Origin: Proteles cristata cristata
Taxonomy: Eukaryota; Chordata; Mammalia; Carnivora; Hyaenidae
NCBI GenBank assembly: GCA_017311185.1
Contig: JAESUZ010001519.1
Location: 982,733 to 1,046,732 of the forward strand
Reading direction: 5' to 3'
DNA length: 64,000 nt
Shown here: positions 33,712-45,546 of the stretch, in pieces
Numbering within the stretch: the stretch's first letter is position 1
Layout of the letters: the number at the start of each line of letters is the position of its first letter
Program-made: the position numbers and the translations under genes
Notes under the pieces: generated by a model
Told to the model about the DNA's origin: nothing
What the model saw: only the letters and a program-made list of their open reading frames with translations
Database searches by the model: none

Positions 33712-34414
33712 TTACAAAAATCTTAATTGGTTATGCATTAAATAAAATTCTGCCACCAAGTAACTTCATAAGCAAATTTAAAAACTGTTCCCACAGCAAA
33801 AATATATTGCTTTTAATGTAGGATGTGGGAGTATTTCAACATGGCTGAATATGATGAAGATCATGGGCCCTAAAATCAAGCATGCCTAGAATTCATGAAA
33901 GTTTCAAAGGCTCAGGAAATTTGTTAGAAAACCATGCAGGAATCCAAGTAAGAATAATGACGATTTGGCCCAAAGAGATGACAATGTACATAATTCTCCA
34001 TCCAGTTACTTAATTGTTCATCTCCAGGACACTCGGACAGCGGTATCTGAATTGTTAAGCCCCACCTACCACGGGAACCAACTTTATCAAGTAAGTCTTT
34101 AAGTGCAGCTGCTTTTCCCTAAATACAGTCTTACAGACTCTATTAATTTCAAAGTTACTTAGGTCAGCACCTTTCTCCGCATCCCTTCAGTAAAACTGTT
34201 TACTACATCTGTAAGAGAGTTAAATCATCTCGAGATTCCGCATTTTATTCTGAGATCCTCCAACTTCCAAGACGATTTTGTAAAGTTTGCAAACACTGAG
34301 ACTCCCTGTCTGTGCTGTTAATTTCTGAGTTTTGCCAAATGCATAGCATCCTATAGCCACAATTAAAGTACCCTACAGAATTGTTACCATTCTAGAAACA
34401 AACCAAAACCAAAC
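33712..34414. other. Unique DNA
   Basis: Nothing recognised before the old L1 begins. Confidence 0.55.
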
Positions 34415-35885
34415 CCGAGGCTTCACCTACTCACCCTCACCCACTTCCCCGTGACCCTATGGCAACCACGGATTTTTTGGTTCTTCCTTTTACAAAATAT
34501 ATAATTATATTTTGTATGTGTAGCCTTTTCAGATGGGATTTTTTCACTGAACAATATGCATTTAAGGTTTATTCATGTCGCCATGGTTTAATAGCTCCTC
34601 TCTTTTTACTGCGGAGTAATATGCATTGCATTGGCATACCACAATTTGTTTATCTACTCACTTTTTGAGGGATATCTTGACTTCCAGGTTTTGCCAAGCA
34701 TCTGCAGGAAGATTTCCGAGAGAACCTACGGTTTCATATCAGTTGGATCAATACTTAGGAGTATGAGTGCTGCATCTTATGGCAAGACTGTTTACTTTTG
34801 AGTCAAATTGCCAACCTGTTTTTCTTACAGGGTGTGTGTCCCACTCTGCAATCCTACCAGCAATGGGTTATTGTTGCTTTGCTGCACACCTCCTCGGTGA
34901 TCCTTATCATCAGTGTTCTGGATCTTAGCCATATTAAAGAAATATGTAGTAGCATCTCATTTGAGGTACACTTGTAATTCTCCAGTGAAAAACAATTTTT
35001 AGCATCTTCTCACATGCCTAATTTTCACTCATCTATTTTCTTTGGTGAGATGTCTTTGCAGGTCATTTGCTCATTTTTTGATCAGGCTATTTGTGTTACT
35101 GTTCAGTGTTAGGAGTTCTTTGTATATTTTGGATGCAAGCCCTTTATCAGATGTGTGTTTTTGCAAATATTTTCTCCCAGTCTCTGGCATGTCTTCTCAT
35201 TCTCTTAACAGTTTCTCTCAGAGAGGAAAAAGTTTTTTATTTTCATGAAGTCCAACACATTCATTGTTTTTCTTTCATGGATCAAGCTTTGGGCACTGTA
35301 TCTAAAAATGATCAAAAGATGCAAGGTCATGTAGACTGTCTCCTATGGTGTTCTTATATAAGGTCTGAAGTCCTGCTTTTTAAATTTAGGTCTACGATAG
35401 ATTTTCAGTTAATTTGGGGGAAATGTTGAGGTCCACTTTTTGGCTCATTTTTTCTGTTGGATGTACAGATTTTCATCAAAAGTTCTGTCTTTCCTCCATT
35501 AAGCTATGGTCGCGTCTTAGACAGAGATCACTTGTTTGTGTTTCATCGATCTATTGTTTCACCAATACTACCTGTCTTGCTTACTATTGTTTTATAGTAA
35601 ATCTTGAAATTGGGTATTGTGAGTCCTCCATCTTTGTTTTGTTTTCTTCAGTTACTGTGTTGGTTGGTCTAGGTCCTTTGACTTGCCACATAAACTTTAG
35701 AGTAAATTGACAATACCTGCCGAAGAGTTTGCTGGGATTGGGATTGGGATTGCAGTGAATCTTTTAATCACTTTCACAAGTACTGACATTTTAACAATCT
35801 GGTTCTCCCAATCTATAAACTCTGGATATATTTTCCCTTAATTGAGATGCTCTTTCATTTCTTTCGTCAGAGTTTTGTAGTTTTC

Positions 35886-35905
35886 CATATATATATATAT
35901 ATATA
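35886..35905. repeat. (AT)n microsatellite
   Basis: About ten AT units inside the old minus-strand L1. Confidence 0.8.
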
Positions 35906-36285
35906 GTACATACTTTGTTAGATTTATATCTAAGTATTTCATGGGGGGGTGCTATTGCAAAGCATATTATTTTAATTTCAAATTCCAAAATTGTTCACTG
36001 CTATAGGAAAACAACTGACTACTGTATATTAATCTTGTATCCTGTGAACTTACTGTACTTATTTCTTAGTTTGAGGAGATTTTTTAGTCAATTTGGGATT
36101 TTCTACGTACAAAATTGTGCCATCGGCAGATGAAAACAGTTTATTTCTTCCTTTCCAGTCTGTATATATTTTATCTTCTTGTATTATTACAGTAGTCAGA
36201 ATTATCAGTATTATGTTGAATAGAAGTACTGAGAGAGGACATAGTTCTTTTATTCTTAGTATTAGGGAAAGCATCCAATTTCTCA

Positions 36286-36581
36286 TCAGTAAGTGCAGAT
36301 TTTTTTGTAGATGTTATTTATCAAGTTGGTGAATTTCTTCTCTATTCCTAGTTTGCTGAAAATTTTTGTAATGAATGATACTGGATTTTTTTCAAATGCT
36401 TTTTCTGCTTCAATTGATATGATTGTATGCTTTTTCTTAACCTGTTGATGTGATAGATAACGTGATTGATTTTGAACTTTGAATGAGCTTTGTATGCTGG
36501 GAATAAATCCCACTTATTTGTGTGGTATATGCACTGCTGATTTCCTTTGCTAATTTTTGTTTGTTTTACATCTATGTTCAT
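36286..36581 (-). pseudogene. Decayed L1 reverse-transcriptase fragment
   Basis: Two overlapping minus-strand frames preserve NHVIYHINRLRKSIQSYQL-like and HTIISIEAEKAFEK residues, the L1 RT palm-region motif (consensus ISIDAEKAFDK). It belongs to the old minus-strand L1. No intact frame remains. Confidence 0.75.
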
Positions 36582-37180
36582 AAGAAATAACTGTCTTTAG
36601 TTTCCCTTTCTTATAATGTCTTTATCTCACTTTGGTATTTAGGAAATGCAAGCTTCATAGGTGTTTGGGTCAATCACTTTCCAGTATTCCAATTAGACAT
36701 GTGTTATAACTTTTGTAACTGTCCTTGAGTTCTGTTCCATTTTTTCTCTCCCCATAATCAATTTCACTCATGGCTCCACCACCTCCTCTCTGGTAACTAT
36801 CAGTCTCTTCTCTATAGTTAACAGCCAGTTACTTGGTTTGCCTCTTTCTCTCCTTTTCCCTGTAATCATTGTTTTCTTTCTTAAATTCCACATGAGTGAA
36901 ATCTTACAGTATTTGTCTTTCTCTCATTTCACTTAGCATAATACTCTCTCACTCCATCCACATTGCAAATGGCAAGATTTCATTCTTTTGTATGGCTGAG
37001 TGATATTCTATTGTATAAATATACCACTTCTTCTTTATCCATTCATCAGTCTGGACATTTGGGCAGTTTCCACAATTTGACTATTGTAATAATGCTGCTA
37101 TGAATATCAGTGTGCATGTATCCCTTTGAATTAGCATTTTTGTATTCTTTGGGTAAATACCTAGTAGTGCAATTGTTGCA

Positions 37181-37417
37181 TCATAGGCCAGTTCTATTAA
37201 TAACTTTTTGAGGAACCTCCATACTGTTTTCCAGTGGCTGCACTAGTTTGCACTCCCAAGAGTACCCCTTTCTCCACATCCTCACCAACATGTTTTTTTG
37301 TGTGTTGTTAATTTTAGCTTTCTGACAGGTATGAGGTGATATTTCATTGTTGTTTTTTATTTGTATATCCTTGATGATGAGTGATGGTGAGCATCTTTTC
37401 ATATGTCTGTTGGCCAT
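37181..37417 (-). pseudogene. L1 ORF2 C-terminal fragment
   Basis: The minus-strand frame shows [10 protein letters not shown], a ready match to the L1 HMKKCS motif, and [15 protein letters not shown] at the cysteine-rich end. It is part of the inverted-5'-end L1. Confidence 0.85.
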
Positions 37418-37477
37418 CTATATGTCTTGTTTGGAAAAAAGTCTATTCATGTCTTCTGCCCATTTTTAATCAGGTTA

Positions 37478-37717
37478 TTAATTTGTGCACGTGTTGAGTT
37501 TTATAAGTTCTTTATATATTTTGGATACTAACCCTTTATCAGATATGTCATTAGCAAATATATTCTCCCATTCCATAGGTTGCCTTTTAGTTTTGTTGAT
37601 TGTTTCCTCTGCTGTGCAGAAGCTTTCTATTTTGATGAAATCCCAAGAGTTTATTTTTGCTTTTGTTTCCCTTGTTAATGAAACAGATCTAGTAAGAAGT
37701 TGTTGCATCAATGTCAA
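37478..37717 (-). pseudogene. L1 ORF2 fragment upstream of the C-terminal end
   Basis: The frame contains [16 protein letters not shown] and [19 protein letters not shown], conserved L1 ORF2 stretches. It is separated from the downstream fragment by a frame change. Confidence 0.85.
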
Positions 37718-38280
37718 AGAAGTTACAGCTTGTGATCTCTAAGATTTTAACGGTTTCAATGATCACATTTTGGTCTTTCATGCATTTTGAGTTTACTTTT
37801 GTGTGTGATGTAAGAAAGTGGTCCAGTTTCATTCTTTTGCATGTTGCTGTCCAGTTTTCCCAACACCACTTGTTGAAGAGATTGTCTTGTTCCCATTGGA
37901 TATTCTTTCCTGCTTTGTCAAAGATTAATTAGCAATATCATTGTGGGTTCATTTCTAGGTTTTCTATTCTGTTCCATTGAACTCTGTCTATTTTTGTGAC
38001 AGTACCATACTGTTTCCATCACTACAGCTTTGTAATATAACTTGAAGTCTGGAATTGCCATGCCTCCAGCTTTGCTTTTCTTTTTCAGGGTTGCTTTGGC
38101 TATTATGAGTCTTTTGTGGTGCTATACAAATGGAAAGATATTCCATGATCATGGATCAAAAAACAAATTTTGTTAAAATGTCTATACTACCCCAAGCAAT
38201 CTATATATTTAATGCAATCCCTATCAAAATATCAATAGCATCTTTTACAGAGCTGGAACAAACAGTCCTAAAATTTCTAT

Positions 38281-38690
38281 TGACCTATCTTCTATCAGTC
38301 TGATTCCTTCCTCAGCTGTGTCCAGTCTGCTGATGAAGCTATGAAAGATATTCTTCAATTCGGTTACACTGTTTTTATTTCTAGCATTTCCTTTTGGTTC
38401 TTTGAGTTTCCATCTCTTCTTACATTACTTAGCTCTTTTACATGTTGTATATTTTTACATTAAATCTTTCAATTTATTGACTGTACTTATATAAAAACAT
38501 TGCCTGATAATTCCAACAGCAGTGTTCTATCTGCATCTGGATCCAATGATTACTTTGTTTCTTCAGACTCTGGCTTTTCTCTGGCTTTTTATCATGCCTT
38601 ACAACTTTTTATTGAAACCCAGACTATATAGAGAAAGAGCTTATTGTATGACTTGAACAAGCTAAGAACTACATGATAAAAAATAATTCC
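38281..38690 (-). mobile_element. Old L1-like relic flanking the inverted L1 (family uncertain)
   Basis: Stretches such as cctcagctgtgtccagtctg, gtttttatttctagcatttc and cctgataattccaaca resemble a very common antisense pattern of ancient L1 copies. It may be the displaced remainder of the old L1 that begins near 34415. Assignment by eye only. Confidence 0.4.
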
Positions 38691-38720
38691 CTTTATTTTT
38701 GTATGTAAAAATACAACTCA

Positions 38721-38936
38721 TGGGTTGCATGGGTGGCTCAGTTGGATAAAAGTTGGGCTCATGATTTCGGATCAGGTCATGATCTTGCAATTTGGTGGGT
38801 CAAGCTTCATGTCAGGCTCTGTGCTGACAGTGTGGAGCCTGCTTGAGATTCTGCCTGCCTGCCCCGTCTCCACTTGCGTGTGTTTGCACGTGCTCTCTCT
38901 CAAAATAAATATATTTTTAAAAAAAAATAAATAATA
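38721..38936 (+). mobile_element. Felid-type tRNA SINE, first of a tandem pair
   Basis: Diverged head gggttgcatgggtggctcag. The left flank taaaaatacaactca (38706-38720) has its match only after the second SINE (taaaatacaattca, 39155-39168). Confidence 0.92.
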
Positions 38937-39154
38937 GGGGTGCCTGGGTGGCTCAGTTGGTTAAGTGTCCAACTTCAGCTCAGGTCAGATCTCACAGTTC
39001 GTGGGTTCGAGCCCCGCCTCGGGCTCTGTGCTGACAGCTCAGAGTCTGGAGCCTGCTTTGGATTGTCTCTCCCTCTCTCTCCGCCCCTCCCCCACTCATG
39101 CTCTGTCTCTCTCTCTCTCAGAAATAAACTATAATAAATAGATAAATAAGTAAA
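38937..39154 (+). mobile_element. Felid-type tRNA SINE inserted in the A-tail of the previous one
   Basis: Head ggggtgcctgggtggctcag follows the aaaaaaaaataaataata tail directly, with no separate copy of the target between the two elements. Confidence 0.92.
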
Positions 39155-39168
39155 TAAAATACAATTCA

Positions 39169-42100
39169 GGTTCCCAAGCTAGGAGTAATAAGATAAAGGA
39201 ATATTTGAATACCTTGAGTAATTAATGTAAATTCTTAACTAAAAGGCATTATCTGCCACATACGTTCAGTTTCTGAAAAGTTACCTTGCTGTAATAATTC
39301 ATTAAATAATTTTGACAATACAAGTGTAATTTGGCATTATATAAATTTGTTCTAACACCAGGCAAAATAATATGTTTTCTTAAGATATGGTAATTGAAGA
39401 GTAGACTTGTCTGGAAGCAGGACTAATTAATACAAGCTTCAGGCAAGGCAAAGAAGACACTCATTTTTTTTTTTAGCTTTTCTAAAACATAAAGACTTAG
39501 CTCTATCTACTGATATAACAGAGGAAGCTAACAATTCCAAATGTGACACTGGAGACACCTCTCATACTGTGTGGTACATGAATGGTATTTGCAATAAAAC
39601 AGCAATACAAAAGATTACTTTTTAATTTTGTACCACTGTGCAAATCACTGTAGTTATTTTCAAGGCTGATTAGATGGCATTGGTGAGAGAAGGTGCAAAG
39701 GAGCCTACATGTGCACATTCAATTAATGTAACTTTTATTAAAAGAACATTATGGTGGCATATCAAATCCCCAACTGTTCTCTGTCCTCTCTAGCAGATAA
39801 AAAGGAAAAGAAGCCCTACTGCTTAGAGGGAGAAGATCCTGTGGATAGTCCAGCATTATTTTGCTTTTGCCCAGGATTTTACATTACCATCAGACTTCCT
39901 AACAGTAGTCTCTGAAAGATGAAAGTGGACCCTCACTGAGAATTCCACACAAGTGGATTAATTTGTGTCGCCATTTTTGGCATGTTGCCATGGAGACGGC
40001 CATCTGATGGCCTTGGTGCAGCTGTGAGTTGATTGACGGTCCATTCACAGTGAAAGGCTTTACAAAACCAGGAACATGAAAGAACACTCATTAGTGGACA
40101 AAGACTTTACTTACGCATTTGGATGATGCTTCAAACGCTGAATGTTATCTCTCAGTAAATCTGATCTTCATATCAATATCACCAATGAAAGTTAAAATTA
40201 CGCCATGAAAGAATATATTCAGAAATGTAAAGGTAATATATTTATTTGATGCCTAGTTTTATTTTACTTTGGCCTAAATCTAGCTAAATGACAATGGAAT
40301 GGAAAACAAACCTAACAGGCCCTGTATTGTAAATCCTATCCTTTCTAAAAATTAAAAAAAATAATAAAAAAATAAAAAGCCATTTCTCATTATAAACCTA
40401 GAAACTGGTATACACTTAGAGTAATAGAAGGTAATAATTTCCATCATTTACTATGAAGTGGAAAATCCGACTTCCACATGTATAGCACATCGGGAAGTGT
40501 TGACATTTTACATCGTCACACACCCAAGTGTACAAAGATGTTGCTTATGTCTCTGTAATTAAACTTACCTCATGAGACTCCAAAGCTGTGTGGTAGTGAA
40601 ATACTCTCCTCTTACATATTCAAGGTAATTCTGTCAACTCAGGTGGATCCCTCCAGGGTGTCTACTCTGCCAATTCAGGAAGCTTCCCTCCCCACATGAT
40701 CTCTTTTCCCAGGGTGTGATCCTGATGTGGCTTATCCGTTGCCCCATCATCAAAAAGAAGGAGACACTGTTATGTTCACCATGCCCTCACTGGCCTTGCG
40801 GACCTGTCCCGCTGGCCTTGAGCACTGGCCCTGTCTTGCTGCCTCTTCACTGAGCATCCAGTCATTAAGTCTACATTCCAACGTGTCCCTCATCCTCTAT
40901 GCCAACCCTGTCTGCCTGCTCAGCCACTTTGTATGCTTCTTGGGATGCTCAGAAATGTGTGCCTGCCTTCTGCCTGGTACTGAGGGTGCCCAAGACTGTG
41001 AGGCCGACCTTAGTCTGACCACACAGATCTCCCAGCACCTGAGACACAGAGAAAGAAGGCTTTTTAGGTACTGGGACACAGGGATGCTTTGTCAAAGTCC
41101 GCTGAATCACAGCCGGCTCTAACTCTTCACATTGCGCCTCATCAGATGGGTAAACTACATGTGAAGTTGATTTTGACACTTGGACGTTCTTTAGCTATGA
41201 GTCTCCCTTTATTTCTATCAAAGGGCCAGAAATAACAACTCTTGCAGGACTTTTAGCGCTCAAGACTCCTGCTGTTTTCCTTGGAATCTGAATCAAAAGA
41301 CATCATTTGGCATGTAACCCATGTGCAATGTAAGCTAGTCCATCAACATGACAGCATAAATGAAAATGAGATCCTACTGTCCTCTCCACGCTGACAATTT
41401 CAGTAGGATTTACTATTCTGTCCTCTTTTTTTGTTGCTGGTGTTAAATTGGGCAGAAATACCAAATCAAAATAAACATTTTGGAACTTCTTACTTAGAAA
41501 TATTTCACGTGAATTAAAATTTTAGCACCTAAATGAGTGAGAACATTGATCAACTGAGAAATGTGGGAATATTTGCCCACATTTGTGCAGGTGCATCCTA
41601 AATTGAAATATTCTTCGTTAAAACAGTCTGATAAATCTATCCCAAAGCAGCAAAATTGGGTAAATACAATGTGAATCACACATGGGACGATATTATGTAG
41701 GTAAAATATGGAGCTGGATGGGATATAAAAGATTTACATTTAATGTCTTTGTTTTTCTATGTTGCTATTTATAAACGATCCAAGTTCATTACTCTGGGGT
41801 ATACAAGGAGACCAGAGAAGAAGTGGGAAACAGCTGGGGAGTGGAATCCAAGTGATGAACAGGAGGGACAATTAATGGTGGGGGCAGGCTCCTAGGAGAA
41901 AGAAACTTCACAGGAAAATAGAGTATCAGGTACATTTCCAAAAGTGAGCAGGTAGTGGGCCACATACAGAAATGTAGTTTAATTGTCTGCTTTGCACCTG
42001 TGGTAAAAGCTAGTTTCTATCTCCTTTCAGATAATAATGATAATATCAGATCTATTTCTTTTTCCTATATTTGTGTTTGAAATTCAATGGTAGTTAACTC

Positions 42101-43489
42101 TGAGATGGTACTTTGATCAGGAAAGAAGAGAAGAGCCTTTGTATTCAGTTTTCTATGAAGCCTCAATCCTAAACCTTTGAAAGTGAACAGTGGCCAGAGA
42201 CAGGGTAAAAGTATGAGGCCTTAAAAATATTAAATAGCACTGAATAAAGACAAAAATGAATAAGAGCCACTTGGGAAAGATTATTTCATTTATAAGAATC
42301 ATTGTTATAGACAGAGAGGTAGTAGACACAGGGTTTTTCTTGGGCCTGATTTTTTAAATACACGCAGTTAGGAAACAGAAGTGAATGGAGAAATTGATCT
42401 TAAAAGAGAATTAAACAGAGTCTTTCATCTTAATAAGCCCAGAGACTGGAAATCTCTGTGTATCCTTTAAAAAGTCTTAGGTCACTTTTCTGTATAGTAA
42501 AGCACCTGAGTGTCCAACAGATTTCAAGCAAAATAAAAATTGAAAAATATAAATCCCTGGGGGGATTTATGAATTAAGTATAGAAATATATTGATCCATA
42601 TTAATTTTACTCCTGGAAATTTCTGATTGTTTTCACCTTTAGTAAAAGAGCATTTTGGTTATTTTAAGTTTTTAAATCTATTTGTCCAAATGAACATCAT
42701 GAAATTTCTCTTTTCTAGACCTTGCATATCATTCATCAAAGAACAGATTGGTATCTGGCTGCAATGTTGAGTCCCTAATGTCATTAATTTTTTAACAGTA
42801 AATATGGCCACATTACTGGCTGAGTTTGTCATTTTAAAGATGATTATAAGAAAAATTTTAGAAAATTTTAGAATAGAATTTTAGAAAAATTTTAGAATTG
42901 ACCTCTTCAGCAGTCAACAGACAATAAAATATAATAAAATAAAAAATGTAAATGTAAATCAAATAATTTCATAGTGACCTATAGTCATGAACACTTTTAA
43001 AGTTAAAAATAAAGCATTTTTAAATGCTTTGCTGATATGGAAGGCTTATAGGGAAAGAAGGCCATTTACAACCTCAGAAAGAGCAAAGGTGAAGAAGAGA
43101 ATTGTCACTCACTGTCACAGCCGAGGGCACGGATGGGAACTGACGATTTCATTGTCGTCTGACTGCCTCACCTCCTTTAAAACACTGGGGCAACAAAAAC
43201 CTTCTCAGAAACACCCAGTTTCTTTTTCAGAGAACAGTAATATACATATGATACATTTGGGGGGGAACTTTGACGTGGAGTTTTTAAATGTAACTATCTG
43301 TAAGTAATTTGAACCTGTAACTTACAGTTTAGGTTCTCTATAGAATTCTATCCTCTGCCTACACTTCTCTCATAATTGAGTACTTGGCTTTATAGCTTTG
43401 AATTTCACAGTTTATTTTTTTTCTGTCAGTCACATTTTACTTTACTTCCTATTGATCCTTTTTTTTTTTTTTTATGCAGCAACAATATT
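39169..43489. other. SINE-free unique DNA, 4.3 kb
   Basis: This is the longest stretch without a SINE or L1. A 131-codon plus-strand frame at 40727-41122 (cysteine-, leucine- and serine-rich, with a hydrophobic middle) is the largest non-repeat frame on the plus strand, but it has no recognised domain, is overlapped by minus-strand frames and lacks clear splice or Kozak support. The rest is AT-rich. Confidence 0.5.
42850..42899. repeat. Short tandem array of an attttagaa unit
   Basis: Four to five imperfect attttagaa/aaattttaga units in succession in AT-rich DNA. Confidence 0.7.
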
Positions 43490-43705
43490 TAGTCCAGATA
43501 GAGTAACAGGAACTAAATTTTCTTGAGTAATTACCATGTACCTCACACTCTGCTCCACGCTTCACATACTTGATTTCATTTGAACCTATACTTGAGGAGT
43601 GTATCATTTTACAAATAAGCAAGCTGAGGCCCAGAGAGGTGAAGCAATTTTCCCCAAATCTCAAAGCTAATAAATGGCTAAGCAAGACACGAATCCATTT
43701 TCCTT
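43490..43705 (-). mobile_element. MIR relic next to the solo LTR
   Basis: gagtaattaccatgtacctc, then agctgaggcccagagaggtg and caaagctaataaatggctaa, match the reverse of MIR in order. Confidence 0.8.
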
Positions 43706-43712
43706 GTACTTA

Positions 43713-44339
43713 TGTAAGGCCACAAGTCTAAACGTCTAAACCAAACTGACTCCATGACAGGCTTTAAGTTTCCCCTCTGAACTAGAAGGCCTGAGTTTCA
43801 GCTTTCCCGAAACTATCAGGCAGTGACACGTTGCCCAAGGCAGGAGAAACCACCCTTGCAACACCCAATCAGGAAAGGCCAGCGACCACCCTCCACATTA
43901 CTGAGGGAGAGGCCTGGAGATAGACAGTACAGATAGGACCCTGTCACCTAATGTTAAAGTTAACCCATTAGTCTCCTAACAAGACCCCAGGCTCGCTCTG
44001 TGATTGGTTGAATTTAAAGGTACTGAAAATGTTGTAATTGGATCCCGCCAAAAGTAACGAATATTCTAGACAATGTATATGGTCAAACCTGCTGTCAATG
44101 ATGTTGAATTATTATGATTGGATCATTGTTCCCATGTCACAACTTCTGTAACTCCCCCGTCTCAAACCCCATAAAAGCCCTACTCTGCCCTTGTTTGAGG
44201 CTCTCAGCACGGACCCATACGCTGGTGAAGTCTGTGAGCCCAAGCTTACGCCCGTAATAAAGCTCTTTGCCTTTGCATGCGTGACTCGGTCTCCCTGGTG
44301 GTCTCTGGTCGGTGAGGATACTGCGATCTGGGTATAACA
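43713..44339 (+). mobile_element. Solo LTR of an endogenous retrovirus, class I-like, 627 bp
   Basis: The element begins TGTAAGG and ends ATAACA, giving TG...CA termini. It is flanked by the 4-bp direct repeat CTTA (43709-43712 and 44340-44343); a 4-bp duplication is typical of gammaretrovirus-like elements. CCAAT-box sequences occur at 43864 (CCAAT) and, reversed as GATTGG, at about 44002 and 44116. A TATA-like ATAAAAG lies at 44171 and an AATAAA polyadenylation signal at 44256, so U3, R and U5 appear in the right order. No gag, pol or env sequence or second LTR adjoins it, so this is a solo LTR left by recombination between the two ends of a provirus. It sits directly after a MIR relic. It could act as a plus-strand promoter or poly(A) site. 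Family name not assigned. Confidence 0.85.
44002..44261 (+). promoter_or_regulatory. LTR promoter and polyadenylation signals
   Basis: Inside the solo LTR, GATTGG (reverse CCAAT) occurs at 44002 and 44116, a TATA-like ATAAAAG at 44171 and AATAAA at 44256. The 78-bp gap between the last two matches a short R region. Activity is inferred, not shown. Confidence 0.5.
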
Positions 44340-44343
44340 CTTA

Positions 44344-45277
44344 TCACTTTCAGACAAAACTCTTAAGTGTTGTAAGATCCTTGCTGCATGCTCTGTTTTC
44401 TTAACATGAGTCTATGACTTTACCAATAAAGAAGTTTTCATAAACTGGGTTTAGGCTAAACTAAATGTGATTGGTTTACACTAAAATAAATATGAAAGGT
44501 CTTTTTTAATCAATTAAGATCAAAAAGCATCAAGGGAGAATGTGTTAAAGAGGCTTTCAAGTGTCTGGAGCTGAAATGTAAAGAAATGTAAGTGTACTAT
44601 AGTCAGGCTCAGAGTGAACTGAACAGCAACAAAGGGAACGTTTGTGCTGAGAGAGCATCCTTCCTGTGAGCTGGGTGGAGGGGAAGAGGGCGTCATGATC
44701 TTACCCTTATGCTTTTTCAGTTTTCTATTCCTGCTGGAGTATAGACCACACTCACACACTGCCTCCTCTATCATCTTCCACTACACTGACTTTTTCCTTC
44801 TACTTCCCCAAGCATTACCCGAGCCCACTGTGTACGACAGCATTTAACAGGCACCGTGATCAGAGAGGGCCAGCAAGGCGGGGCTGATGTCCTACAAGTG
44901 CGTGCCACGGCATCCTCTGATTCAGATCAGCTGCAGTTCCAAGTAATTTTCCATTTCTTACTATCTAGCAGAACCACGAGTGCCCCAGTGAAGTTTGTAC
45001 ACCGCAACCAGCCAGGGGGGTTCCTCCCTGCCTCCAGCCTTCTGAGAGCACACTTACCTCCCTCTCCAAGCTGCTCCAGGGCACCGTGCTCAGGGCAACG
45101 CCCACAGGGACTTCCAGAACACTCTGCCTGAAGAAAACAGACACAGGGAGCATAATTTAAATGTCAGCCACATTTTACCAGAACGTGGTCAAGTATGTTT
45201 TCATCATAATAACAAGAGAGAAGAAGACATGCCAGGAATGGAAAGATAAGTCAATACAATAATCACATTTTCTTTTT
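44344..45277. other. Unique DNA after the LTR
   Basis: No gene recognised; frames at 44520-45150 overlap on both strands. Confidence 0.55.
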
Positions 45278-45295
45278 AAAAAATCAATAAAACTT

Positions 45296-45528
45296 GGGGC
45301 TCCTGGGTGGCTTAGTCGGTTAAGCGTCCGACTTTCGCTCAGGTCATGATCTCGCGGTTCGTGGGTTCGAGCCCCGCGTCGGGCTCTGTGCTGACGGCCA
45401 GCTCAGAGCCTGGAGCCTGTTTCAGTCTGTGACTCCCTCTCTCTCTGACCCTCCCCTGCTCACGCTGTCTCTCTCTCTCTCTCTCTCTCCCCTAGAAATA
45501 AAAATAAAAATAAAAATAAAATCTTAAA
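45296..45528 (+). mobile_element. Young-subfamily felid tRNA SINE
   Basis: Perfect 18-bp duplication aaaaaatcaataaaactt at 45278-45295 and 45529-45546. The tail holds a regular (AAAAT)4 array, a sign of slippage in a young tail. Confidence 0.97.
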
Positions 45529-45546
45529 AAAAAATCAATAAAACTT

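Larger units (their letters stand above)
34415..36730 (-). mobile_element. Old LINE-1 (L1M-like), minus strand
   Basis: Read on the minus strand, this block runs from a degraded 3' end near 34415 back into ORF2. At 36286-36581 the translation shows the ISIEAEKAFEK block of the RT domain. At 36059-36286 it shows CPLSVLLFNIIL and a SSADGTILYVENP stretch, where the usual FADD active site is mutated. Divergence, many stops and loss of the catalytic residues mark it as much older than the L1 at 11-15 kb. Its 5' side is interrupted by the younger L1 at 36735. Exact ends are uncertain. Confidence 0.8.
36735..38280 (-). mobile_element. Younger carnivore-type LINE-1 with inverted 5' end
   Basis: From about 36735 to 38129 the sequence is L1 on the minus strand: the 3' UTR near 36740, then the ORF2 C-terminal region at 37181-37932, and on to the site where L1 sense reads AAATTTGTAT. 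From 38130 to 38280 the strand flips. There the plus strand carries the ORF2 stretch lying directly upstream in a normal L1 (gtctatactaccccaagcaa, then gagctggaacaaacagtcct), ending at the same AAATTT position. This is the classic product of twin priming during insertion. I could not define a clear target-site duplication, partly because the host sequence is itself old repeat. Confidence 0.85.

Noticed and set aside
35737..35752. Telomere-like (TTGGGA)3
   Set aside because: Only three units, within an L1 whose consensus already has a similar TGGGATT stretch; not TTAGGG.
43713..44339. Full provirus
   Set aside because: Only one LTR is present and no internal retroviral coding sequence adjoins either side.
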